The notes below the pieces were generated by a model. The model was not told the origin of the DNA. It did no database searches and saw only the letters and a list, made by a program, of their open reading frames with translations. This document shows positions 1 to 5,579 of a DNA stretch of 64,000 bases, piece by piece (the stretch's first letter is position 1; the number at the start of each line of letters is the position of its first letter). The DNA is from Bacteroidaceae bacterium. GTDB lineage: Bacteria > Bacteroidota > Bacteroidia > Bacteroidales > Bacteroidaceae. The translations under genes and the position numbers were made by a program. The stretch spans positions 1 to 64,000 of the forward strand of contig JAFYNL010000027.1 of the NCBI GenBank assembly GCA_017548075.1, read 5' to 3'.

Positions 1-22
1 CTTCCCTGCAAGTTGGAGAGGT

Positions 23-56
23 CTTAATGACTTAATGACTAATGACTTAATGACTT
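23..56. repeat. Left arm of an inverted tandem-octamer repeat
   Basis: Tandem copies of TTAATGAC (with one 7-base copy TAATGAC). Bases 31-56 are the exact reverse complement of 771-796, so this array and the one at 764-797 form a 26-bp perfect inverted repeat around about 700 bp of decayed DNA. Confidence 0.85.
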
Positions 57-287
57 GGCAGAAATGTAAAGTGCTCATTATCAAGCCATTAGTCATTTCG
101 CACCGAAACCCATCCTTCCGTGCTACCGGCCATCGCTTCCCAACCCTCGCTCGGTAAATTTCCATTCATCCTTCGGTAGCTTTGTCAGTTTTTTTCTTCA
201 TCAGTGGAAAAGGGGGTCGCAAAACGCGACACCCTTGGAGGAAGAAGATAAAAAGGACGCCTGATTCGGGGCCCCCTTGGCAGAAAA

Positions 288-310
288 GGGGTGAACAAAT
301 CGGTCACCCC
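288..310. other. Hairpin in decayed region
   Basis: GGGGTGA (288-294) pairs with TCACCCC (304-310). It is one of several short palindromes between 210 and 360 (another is CCCTGA-T-TCAGGG near 345-357). No T-run follows, so a terminator role is not supported. Confidence 0.4.
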
Positions 311-351
311 TGAAGTCGCGTTCGCTACCTCAGGTCAAACCACTACCCTGA

Positions 352-468
352 TTCAGGGGACTCATCATAGATGACCGTATGAAACGTACGGTCATCGATA
401 ATCTGGGACGAAACCAACGGATGGTCATCATCAACGAGGGCACTGTCGCGATTCATGACACTGCCTGA
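352..468 (+). pseudogene. BRO-N/antirepressor-like fragment, copy 1
   Basis: An open stretch beginning after a stop codon, with a possible ATG at 379, ends with the peptide INEGTVAIHDTA. It aligns with the fragment at 614-772 along a pattern DD..KR..I.N..GR.Q....INEGTVAI.DT. The spacing and the GR.Q...INE core resemble the middle of phage antirepressor BRO-N domains, where the usual continuation is a GLY-type segment. Only about 38 residues remain and no intact gene can be built, so I treat it as a remnant. The family assignment is inference; the duplication is seen directly. Confidence 0.4.
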
Positions 469-503
469 GGAAAAATGATAAGCTGACCCGGCAAATCGCC
501 GAC

Positions 504-531
504 TCAGGTCAGAGATGAAGAAGACAAGCTG
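504..531. repeat. Direct repeat copy 1 (pair with 550-579)
   Basis: TCAGGTCAGAGAYGAAGAAG and the following bases recur at 550-579 with one substitution and a two-base length difference. The pair sits between the two BRO-like fragments, which suggests local duplication followed by decay. Confidence 0.7.
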
Positions 532-549
532 GAATCGCGAATCGCGATT

Positions 550-579
550 TCAGGTCAGAGACGAAGAAGACAAAAGCTG
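550..579. repeat. Direct repeat copy 2 (pair with 504-531)
   Basis: Second copy of the repeat described at 504-531. Confidence 0.7.
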
Positions 580-613
580 AGGCCCCGATTCAGGGCACCA
601 GTTCAAGGGGTGA

Positions 614-772
614 TGGAGTAACGATTCGTTACGCCATCGCAAACATGTTGATAGGGATGACTCCGCAAAACGCGAACTCATCAACTCGAAAGGTCGAAAA
701 CAACAGGCAATCTTCATCAACGAGGGTACCGTCGCGATTCGCGACACTACCTATGGAGGATGCAGTCATTAA
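614..772 (+). pseudogene. BRO-N/antirepressor-like fragment, copy 2
   Basis: Open stretch of 52 codons without a convincing start. It carries HVDRDDSAKRELINSKGR followed by KQQAIFINEGTVAIRDTT, clearly homologous to the fragment at 352-468. Its last codons run into the right octamer arm (764-797). The HVD..D..K....GR.Q..FINE pattern resembles BRO-N/antirepressor proteins; that link is inference. It is probably not expressed as a functional protein. Confidence 0.4.
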
Positions 773-797
773 GTCATTAAGTCATTAGTCATTAAGG
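764..797. repeat. Right arm of an inverted tandem-octamer repeat
   Basis: Tandem AGTCATTA units (one shortened to 7 bases). Bases 771-796 are the exact reverse complement of 31-56. The pair bounds the region that holds the two BRO-like fragments and the 28-30-bp direct repeats. Confidence 0.85.
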
Positions 798-838
798 AGG
801 GTAACAAGTCCTTCAACACAGATTTTCCTCTCATATCC

Positions 839-869
839 TTTGCCGTTTCAAGAAAACCTCGTATATTTG
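839..869 (+). promoter_or_regulatory. Bacteroidetes-type promoter for the DUF3791/DUF3990 module
   Basis: TTTG at 839-842, a 19-bp spacer, then TATATTTG at 862-869. This matches the -33/-7 consensus of the Bacteroidetes primary sigma factor. Predicted transcription starts near 874, about 23 nt before the first ATG. Confidence 0.75.
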
Positions 870-896
870 CAGCAGAAAACAAATCCTTAATCAAAC

Positions 897-1112
897 ATGA
901 GCAAGTACGAAATTCCATATCTGACTGCGTGCATACAAGCTTTCGGACGACGGTTTAATCTGACCAGACAAGCCGCTTTCCGCTATTTGCACGAACACAA
1001 AGGGCTGGCGTTCTTGATTGAGTTCTTCGATGTGGAACATCTGCAATCAATGGACGAGACAATTGACGACCTGCTCATCGTCTGCAAGAAAAACGGGGGA
1101 GCATTGGCATGA
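897..1112 (+). CDS. DUF3791-type small protein, candidate antitoxin
   Basis: A 71-residue protein resembling the DUF3791 family: an N-terminal ACIQAFGRRFNLTRQAAFRYL helix-turn-like segment, then a central FFDVEHLQSMDETIDDLLIV stretch. DUF3791 proteins are commonly encoded beside DUF3990 proteins, as here. The stop overlaps the next start as ATGA (1109-1112), implying translational coupling. By position it may bind or neutralise the DUF3990 product; that role is inferred. No enzymatic motif is visible. A good promoter lies at 839-869. Confidence 0.65.
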   Translation: MSKYEIPYLTACIQAFGRRFNLTRQAAFRYLHEHKGLAFLIEFFDVEHLQSMDETIDDLLIVCKKNGGALA

Positions 1113-1597
1113 TACTCTATCACGGTACCAACGAGGACATCAAGCGCATTGACCTCAAAAAGGGGTTGCGACACAAAGACTTTGGCAAAGGCTTCTATCT
1201 GACGTCTGACCGAAATACAGCCATTCGTATGGCACAGAAGAGAGCAAGACTCTTCGGAGGTCAAGCAACATTGATTACGTACGAATTCGACGAGAAAGCT
1301 TTGACGTCTGACCTTAAAGTGAAAGTTTTCCCAGAGAAAGCTTGTGTGGAATGGCTTCTCTTTGTAGATGCTAATCGCGACCGAAAGAACACGGAGCCTA
1401 TCCACGACTATGACATCATCATTGGTCCTATAGCCAACGATGGCGTAGTGCTTCAACTGACCAACTACCGCGAGGGAATATATTCGCCAGAACAGGTGGC
1501 TGCGTTGCTTCAGGACAGATTCCTTGACCAACAATACTACTTCGGAACAGAGCGAGCTTTGTCTTTCCTCAGCAAAACAAATACCGAACCCGTATGA
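1109..1597 (+). CDS. DUF3990 protein, ADP-ribosyltransferase-like, candidate toxin
   Basis: A 162-residue protein. The N-terminus ILYHGT, followed by KDFGKGFYLTSD and then an RMAQKRA helix, fits the NAD-binding start of ADP-ribosyltransferase-fold proteins (the His of YHGT and the Tyr of GFYLT). DUF3990 belongs to that fold group. The C-terminal part is less typical and I cannot point to the catalytic glutamate with certainty. It is flanked by two small proteins with 4-bp ATGA overlaps on both sides, the arrangement expected of a toxin held by its partners. The toxin role is inference; the target is unknown. Confidence 0.65.
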   Translation: MILYHGTNEDIKRIDLKKGLRHKDFGKGFYLTSDRNTAIRMAQKRARLFGGQATLITYEFDEKALTSDLKVKVFPEKACVEWLLFVDANRDRKNTEPIHDYDIIIGPIANDGVVLQLTNYREGIYSPEQVAALLQDRFLDQQYYFGTERALSFLSKTNTEPV

Positions 1598-1806
1598 ACC
1601 AGCCCTCGCATCACCAAATAGCAACATATTTGATTGACTACGCTTTGAGCGAACTCGTGAAATATGTGATGGAAGATACTGGCTGCACCATTGAACAGGC
1701 AATGGAGCGGGTTTACAATTCTCCGCTGATGCCCGCCTTGCAGGACGAGGAAGGTGAACTTTATGTGCAAAGCCCTGCCTATCTGTACGAACTGATGATG
1801 CAGTAA
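1594..1806 (+). CDS. Small protein coupled to DUF3990, candidate second antitoxin
   Basis: A 70-residue protein whose start overlaps the DUF3990 stop (ATGA at 1594-1597). It has a helical N-terminus (YLIDYALSELVKYVMEDTG) and a distinctive C-terminus (QSPAYLYELMMQ). The pattern EDTG...AM..VYNS.L...L.D.E.ELY..SPAYLYEL is, to my recollection, typical of small proteins found beside DUF3990 genes. Function is unknown; its tight coupling suggests it works with the two genes before it. Confidence 0.6.
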   Translation: MNQPSHHQIATYLIDYALSELVKYVMEDTGCTIEQAMERVYNSPLMPALQDEEGELYVQSPAYLYELMMQ

Positions 1807-1820
1807 CACAATTCGCCACC

Positions 1821-3011
1821 ATGAAATATACTTTAGCACTAAAGAAACTGCCTTTCGAGCCGCTGAAGAAGCAGATTATCTACGTCGAAAGCAGTTACGA
1901 CGAGGCCGTCAACAAATACATTCAGGACAACCTGGAGCACCTCTGCGTTTATTGCCACTTGCGCGGATACGAGTTCTGCTACTTCCCCAAGATGTTCGAG
2001 AAGGGAATAGACGAGGATGTCCTCTTCTATAATGCTCCGTATGCCAATCGGGATGCCCAGCCAGAGTCCATCGGCAGCGACTTTCTGCTCCGATATATGT
2101 CGCATCCCGAGAACAAGGAACTCATCCCGCCTTCGCTGATTTATCTCAGCAAAAAAATGAAGGAGAAGCCCGAAAAAGGGGAAACGCTTTTCAAGGCTGT
2201 GTCCGTAACGGATCAGGACGAATACCCCACCATAGCTGACATCTTCGACCTGAGGCTGAAAGAAATCGTCAAGGAACTGTTTGAAGGGGTTGAATCTTCT
2301 TCGCAGGATATGTTCGATTTTGACGATTCTGATGAAAGCCTCTCCTACGAAAGGAAAAGGAGGGATGCCAACTTCTCCATTTCGGAAGAAAAGGAAAAGA
2401 AGGAAAAGAAGAGACCTCTCAGAAAGATTTGGGTAACTTTTGAAGAAATGCTGGGGGGAGATGAAAAGCCACAGCCCCCAAAGTCGGCCGACGACAGATT
2501 CGAAGAGGAAAGCACCCAACTATCGCCCGAGGTCAAGAAAGAAATAAAGAAAATGGTGGTGAAGCAGGGGGTTGATGCGCTTCAGCTAATACAATACATC
2601 AAGAGTCTGGAGCCGCTGAGTCGCCTGCGTATCACAAAGGATTTCCACATCTTCGTGCCCGACTATGGCAACAAAGAGATTGAAATGTTTCCTCTGCACA
2701 AGGCCGTCTTTCTGCTCTTCTTGCGGCATCCGGAAGGTATCATTTTCAAGCATCTGCCCGACTATAAGGAAGAGTTGATGGAGATATATTCCCAACTGAG
2801 ACCGACGGGAAACAGGGAAAAGATGTTGGAAACTATCGAGGATGCGACACTTCCATTCGGCGACTCCATCAATATATGTTGTTCCCGTATTCGAGAGGCT
2901 TTCGTAAAAAAATTCAAAGAACATCTGGCCCGCAACTACTTTATTACTGGCGAAAGGGGCGAAGCAAAGAAAATCACGCTTCCAAGGGATTTGGTAGTTT
3001 GGGAAGAATAA
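1821..3011 (+). CDS. Conserved hypothetical protein, 396 aa
   Basis: I do not recognise a named family. The N-terminal ~130 residues are mixed alpha/beta. Residues ~165-240 are highly charged and low in complexity (EEKEKKEKKRPLRK) and probably a flexible linker. The C-terminal ~120 residues look globular and conserved (PLHKAVFLLFLRHPEGIIFK, then CSRIREAFV and ITGERG), a pattern I associate with uncharacterised Bacteroidetes proteins. There is no signal peptide or membrane segment, so it is likely cytoplasmic. It starts 14 bp after the DUF3990 module and may share its transcript. A terminator follows directly. Confidence 0.55.
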   Translation: MKYTLALKKLPFEPLKKQIIYVESSYDEAVNKYIQDNLEHLCVYCHLRGYEFCYFPKMFEKGIDEDVLFYNAPYANRDAQPESIGSDFLLRYMSHPENKELIPPSLIYLSKKMKEKPEKGETLFKAVSVTDQDEYPTIADIFDLRLKEIVKELFEGVESSSQDMFDFDDSDESLSYERKRRDANFSISEEKEKKEKKRPLRKIWVTFEEMLGGDEKPQPPKSADDRFEEESTQLSPEVKKEIKKMVVKQGVDALQLIQYIKSLEPLSRLRITKDFHIFVPDYGNKEIEMFPLHKAVFLLFLRHPEGIIFKHLPDYKEELMEIYSQLRPTGNREKMLETIEDATLPFGDSINICCSRIREAFVKKFKEHLARNYFITGERGEAKKITLPRDLVVWEE

Positions 3012-3037
3012 GGGGACTTTTGAAGTTCCCTTTTTTT
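3011..3037 (+). terminator. Rho-independent terminator
   Basis: GGGGACTT and AAGTTCCC form a stem with a short TTG loop and one bulge, followed by seven T residues. It sits at the stop codon of the 396-aa gene. A second, weaker stem (AAGGC/GCCTT) with a T-run lies at about 3047-3067. Together they separate the upstream operon from the Y RNA promoter. Confidence 0.8.
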
Positions 3038-3067
3038 GATTTCTGCAAGGCTTGCAGAGCCTTTTTA

Positions 3068-3100
3068 TTTGGAAGAAATTAGGGGAATGCCGTAAATTTG
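3068..3100 (+). promoter_or_regulatory. Promoter of the Y RNA-Ro60-FtsZ transcription unit
   Basis: TTTG at 3068-3071, a 21-bp spacer, and TAAATTTG at 3093-3100. Downstream bases (cactCGAAATC) resemble the initiation regions of other promoters here. The predicted start is near 3105, 40 nt before the first Y-like RNA. I see no terminator between this promoter and the end of the FtsZ gene, so one primary transcript may carry all six RNAs, the tRNA-like element and both proteins. Confidence 0.65.
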
Positions 3101-3144
3101 CACTCGAAATCAAATCGTTCTTTGAATTAATGATGGTAAAAAGC

Positions 3145-3257
3145 GTGGAGCTGCCGTAGTGAGGAGTTACTTCGTTTATATGGGATGGTGCAGGATTTAG
3201 TTCCTGATTACCTCCGTAAGATTTTCCTAAAGTCTCCTTCTGACTGTTGCGCTCCAC
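3145..3257 (+). ncRNA. Y-like RNA 1 of six (Ro60-associated)
   Basis: The ends pair over 7 bp: GTGGAGC (3145-3151) with GCTCCAC (3251-3257). Inside them lie the invariant TGCCGTA (3152-3158) and TGTTGC (3245-3250). A second helix, GTGAGGAG (3159-3166) with CTCCTTCT (3234-3241), contains G-U pairs and one mismatch. GAC separates it from TGTTGC, and TTACTTCG follows on the 5' side. The head includes a CAGGA/TCCTG hairpin (3191-3206). The same architecture, with different paired sequences, recurs in five neighbours immediately upstream of a Ro60 gene. The Y RNA identity is inferred from structure and context. Confidence 0.8.
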
Positions 3258-3261
3258 CTCC

Positions 3262-3369
3262 AAGAGGTGGCGATTGCCGTAGCAAAGGATTTCTTCAACC
3301 TTGGCCATGTGACGGAATACCGCCATGGCTACCATTACGAACCTTTGCGATTGTTGCATCCCACCTTTT
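3262..3369 (+). ncRNA. Y-like RNA 2 of six
   Basis: The terminal helix pairs 3262-3274 with 3358-3369 (AGGTGG-c-GAT with ATC-CCACCT, extended by three outer pairs; C3271 is bulged). TGCCGTA is at 3275-3281 and TGTTGC at 3352-3357. The second helix is perfect: GCAAAGG (3282-3288) with CCTTTGC (3342-3348), followed by the 3-nt GAT. TTTCTTCA follows on the 5' side. The head contains GCCATG/CATGGC (3304-3309/3324-3329). Only 4 nt separate it from RNA 1. Confidence 0.85.
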
Positions 3370-3375
3370 ATAATA

Positions 3376-3566
3376 TATGCGATTGCCGTAATCATGAATT
3401 ACTTCGCAGAAAGAGCCGTGAGATACCGAAAGGAAGAGGGTGGTATGGAGAAATGCCTGCCACTGGTCTCAGGGCAGGTCTCGGATATGTAGGACAGTTC
3501 GACAGCTTGTAAAATATAATTACAAGTGAGGCCATAATGCATTTATGATGAATGTTGCATCGCATA
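3376..3566 (+). ncRNA. Y-like RNA 3 of six, long head
   Basis: TATGCGAT (3376-3383) pairs perfectly with ATCGCATA (3559-3566). TGCCGTA is at 3384-3390 and TGTTGC at 3553-3558. The second helix is ATCAT (3391-3395) with ATGAT (3545-3549), followed by GAA. TTACTTCG lies on the 5' side. At 191 nt it is the longest unit. Its head includes CTTGTAA/TTACAAG (3506-3512/3520-3526) and other possible stems that I could not resolve. Confidence 0.8.
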
Positions 3567-3570
3567 ACAA

Positions 3571-3736
3571 AAGCAAGTGCCGTAGAAAAGAATTTCTTCG
3601 CGATTGGTGCCTTGGTCGCTGGTTCGAATCCAGCTCGCAATCAATCTCGTCCCAACGTTTGATTTGGCCAACGAAATATTGCGATAGCTCAGTTGGTAGA
3701 GCATTGATTAGAGTCTTTTCGAATGTTGCCTTGCTT
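3571..3736 (+). ncRNA. Y-like RNA 4 of six, YrlA-type with a permuted tRNA module
   Basis: AAGCAAG (3571-3577) pairs with CTTGCTT (3730-3736). TGCCGTA is at 3578-3584 and TGTTGC at 3724-3729. The second helix GAAAAGA (3585-3591) pairs with TCTTTTC (3714-3720), followed by GAA. The head is a circularly permuted tRNA. A T-arm with a 5-bp stem and TTCGAAT loop (3618-3634) is followed by the 3' acceptor strand TCGCAAT (3635-3641). A 36-nt connector leads to the 5' acceptor strand ATTGCGA (3678-3684), a perfect 7-bp match, and then a canonical D-arm GCTC-AGTTGGTA-GAGC (3687-3702). This is the order known for bacterial YrlA RNAs, where the Ro-binding stem takes the place of the anticodon arm. Confidence 0.9.
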
Positions 3737-3741
3737 AATTT

Positions 3742-3814
3742 GGCGGAGTGATAGCAGTGGTCAGCTAGCAAGTTTCATAAGCTTGAAGTCGCAGGTTCGA
3801 ATCCTGCCTCCGCC
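3742..3814 (+). tRNA. tRNA-Met(CAT)-like gene with an irregular D-arm linker
   Basis: The acceptor stem GGCGGAG/CTCCGCC has 7 perfect pairs. The D-arm is TAGC-AGTGGTCA-GCTA. The anticodon arm is CAAGT-TTCATAA-GCTTG with anticodon CAT, and the T-arm is GCAGG-TTCGAAT-CCTGC. CCA is not encoded. Three nucleotides (TGA) rather than the usual two join the acceptor and D stems. It lies 5 nt after Y-like RNA 4 and 5 nt before RNA 5, inside the array. It could be a working elongator or initiator tRNA, a diverged copy, or a tRNA mimic linked to Ro60; sequence alone does not decide. Confidence 0.65.
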
Positions 3815-3819
3815 CCTAG

Positions 3820-3914
3820 AGCAGAATGCCGTAGGGAAACGGATACTTCACCGCCTCCACTTTAGGGGATGTTAATGGCGATTCCCCGACCGTAACCCGC
3901 CTGTTGCTTCTGCT
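3820..3914 (+). ncRNA. Y-like RNA 5 of six
   Basis: AGCAGAA (3820-3826) pairs with TTCTGCT (3908-3914). TGCCGTA is at 3827-3833 and TGTTGC at 3902-3907. The second helix is GGG-aaa-CGG (3834-3842) with CCG-taa-CCC (3890-3898), that is two 3-bp stems around a symmetric internal loop, followed by GCC. TACTTCA lies on the 5' side. The head has GGGGA/TCCCC (3865-3869/3883-3887). At 95 nt it is the shortest unit. Confidence 0.8.
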
Positions 3915-3917
3915 GTT

Positions 3918-4017
3918 TAAACGGTTGCCGTAGTGTAGTGATACATCATCAGCAATGGCCCTTTGAATTCTGGGTTGGGCTCCAGATTAGTTCACTCCAC
4001 GAGTGTTGCACCGTTTA
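3918..4017 (+). ncRNA. Y-like RNA 6 of six
   Basis: TAAACGGT (3918-3925) pairs with ACCGTTTA (4010-4017). TGCCGTA is at 3926-3932 and TGTTGC at 4004-4009. The second helix is GTG-ta-GTGA (3933-3941) with TCAC-tc-CAC (3992-4000), followed by GAG. The head has TCTGG/CCAGA (3969-3973/3982-3986). It ends 30 nt before the chosen Ro60 start codon, so it may also form the 5' leader of the Ro60 mRNA. Confidence 0.8.
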
Positions 4018-4047
4018 TATAATATAATGTTATTAAAGATTACGAAG

Positions 4048-5568
4048 ATGAACTACAATTCGATGTTAAAAGAAATGAAGACTGAAAAAAACTATGAGGG
4101 TGCCAAAGCATATGCTATGACTCCCGAGTTGGAACTCTATTCTGCTGTTGTGACAGCTTCACTTAGCGATACTTTCTATGAAAAGCAAGACGAACGAGTT
4201 GAACGTATTGCCCAACTTATTAGTAAAGTATCACCTGAGTTTGTTGCTCGTCTTGCAGTTTATACACGAACACAGATGCATCTTCGTAGTATTCCATTGC
4301 TACTCTTGGTTGAACTGGCAAAGGTGCACAATGGCGACAATCTTGTGGCAAGAGCTGTAGAGAAGACAGTCCTTCGTGCAGATGAGATTATGGAACTGCT
4401 GATGTGTTATCAGTGGCGCAACCCTAGTGATGGGATCAAGAAGCTGGGCAAACTTTCGCGACAGATTCAGAATGGTTTGCAGAGAGCCTTCAATCGCTTT
4501 GATGAATACCAATTCGCAAAGTATAACCGAGACAATCTCGAGGTTAAACTTCGCGATGCATTATTCCTCGTCCACCCTAAAGCAAAGGATGAACAGCAGC
4601 AGGTTCTCTTCGATAAGATTGTAAATGATAAGTTAGAAACTCCTTATACCTGGGAAACTGAACTTTCTGCTCTTGGTCAACAAAAGTTTGAGTCGGATGA
4701 GTTGAAACAGGAAGCATTCCGCAAAAAGTGGGAAGAACTGATTGATAGTCGTAAGTTGGGCTATATGGCATTGATGCGAAATTTAAGAAATATGCTTCAG
4801 GCAAATGTTTCTATTCGTCAGATGCAAAAGGTAGGATATTGGATTTGTGATGATGAATCGGTCGCAGAATCAAAGCAATTGCCATTCCGCTATCTTTCTG
4901 CATATCGGGAGGTTGAGAAGATAGATTCCGTTCACACTACTAGGTTATTGAATGCTTTGGAGGCTGCGGTGAAATACTCAGCTTCAAACATCGAGGGATT
5001 CGACGAGAACACTCGAGTGCTATTAGCCTCCGACGTCAGTGGATCAATGGGTAAGTTAATCAGTCCGAGAAGTACTGTCCGCAACTTTGATATAGGGCTA
5101 TTACTATCTATGTTGCTTCGGAACCGATGCAAGCAGGTTGTTGCTGGCATTTTTGGAGATGATTGGAAAGTGGTGAATATGCCAAATGATAATATCTTAA
5201 TGGCAACCCGTCAGTTAGAACGCCTTGCTAATACTGTGGGATTCAGCACTAATGGTTACAAAGTCGTTGATTGGCTACTGGAGCAGAATCTTATCATGGA
5301 TAAAGTTATGATGTTCACAGATATGCAGATGTGGGATAATACCGGTCGTTACAAAACATTTGAGGACTCATGGAAAAGATACAAGCAGCTAGCTCCTAAT
5401 GCAAAACTCTATCTATTCGACCTTGATGGTTATGGCCAACTTCCCTTGCGACTTGCTGAGCCAGATGTGTTCCTTATTGCGGGTTGGAGCGATCGAGTGT
5501 TCGATGTTCTGTCTGCAATTGACAAAGGTGAAGATGCCCTTAGTGTTATAAATAAGGTTGAAATTTGA
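4048..5568 (+). CDS. rsr: Ro60 / TROVE-domain RNA-binding protein (Rsr)
   Basis: A 506-residue protein. The first ~310 residues are helical and HEAT-like, as in TROVE domains, which form a ring that clamps Y RNAs and grips misfolded RNA ends. A von Willebrand factor A-like domain follows, with an intact MIDAS motif DVSGSMG (Asp at ~329) and a later FTDMQMWD segment carrying the second acidic ligand (~425). An in-frame GTG at 4003 and ATG at 4027 exist, but the first lies inside Y-like RNA 6. I chose ATG 4048 because it fits the usual family length. The FtsZ homologue follows 11 bp later. Bacterial Ro60 proteins act with Y RNAs and nucleases in RNA quality control. Confidence 0.92.
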   Translation: MNYNSMLKEMKTEKNYEGAKAYAMTPELELYSAVVTASLSDTFYEKQDERVERIAQLISKVSPEFVARLAVYTRTQMHLRSIPLLLLVELAKVHNGDNLVARAVEKTVLRADEIMELLMCYQWRNPSDGIKKLGKLSRQIQNGLQRAFNRFDEYQFAKYNRDNLEVKLRDALFLVHPKAKDEQQQVLFDKIVNDKLETPYTWETELSALGQQKFESDELKQEAFRKKWEELIDSRKLGYMALMRNLRNMLQANVSIRQMQKVGYWICDDESVAESKQLPFRYLSAYREVEKIDSVHTTRLLNALEAAVKYSASNIEGFDENTRVLLASDVSGSMGKLISPRSTVRNFDIGLLLSMLLRNRCKQVVAGIFGDDWKVVNMPNDNILMATRQLERLANTVGFSTNGYKVVDWLLEQNLIMDKVMMFTDMQMWDNTGRYKTFEDSWKRYKQLAPNAKLYLFDLDGYGQLPLRLAEPDVFLIAGWSDRVFDVLSAIDKGEDALSVINKVEI

Positions 5569-5579
5569 GTTGCAGAACT

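Noticed and set aside
550-747. Minus-strand open frame of 65 codons
   Set aside because: It lies in the decayed repeat region, has no family resemblance, and is opposite the BRO-like fragment with a recognisable peptide.
983-1822. Minus-strand open frame of 279 codons
   Set aside because: Antisense to the coupled DUF3791/DUF3990 genes, which have a promoter, ATGA overlaps and family motifs.
3088-3094. Seventh TGCCGTA motif upstream of the array
   Set aside because: It overlaps the promoter -7 element and has no partner TGTTGC or closing helix, so it is not a further Y-like RNA.
3185-3751. Short plus-strand open frames between 3185 and 3751
   Set aside because: They run across the paired helices of the Y-like RNAs, and the region's conservation is structural, not coding.
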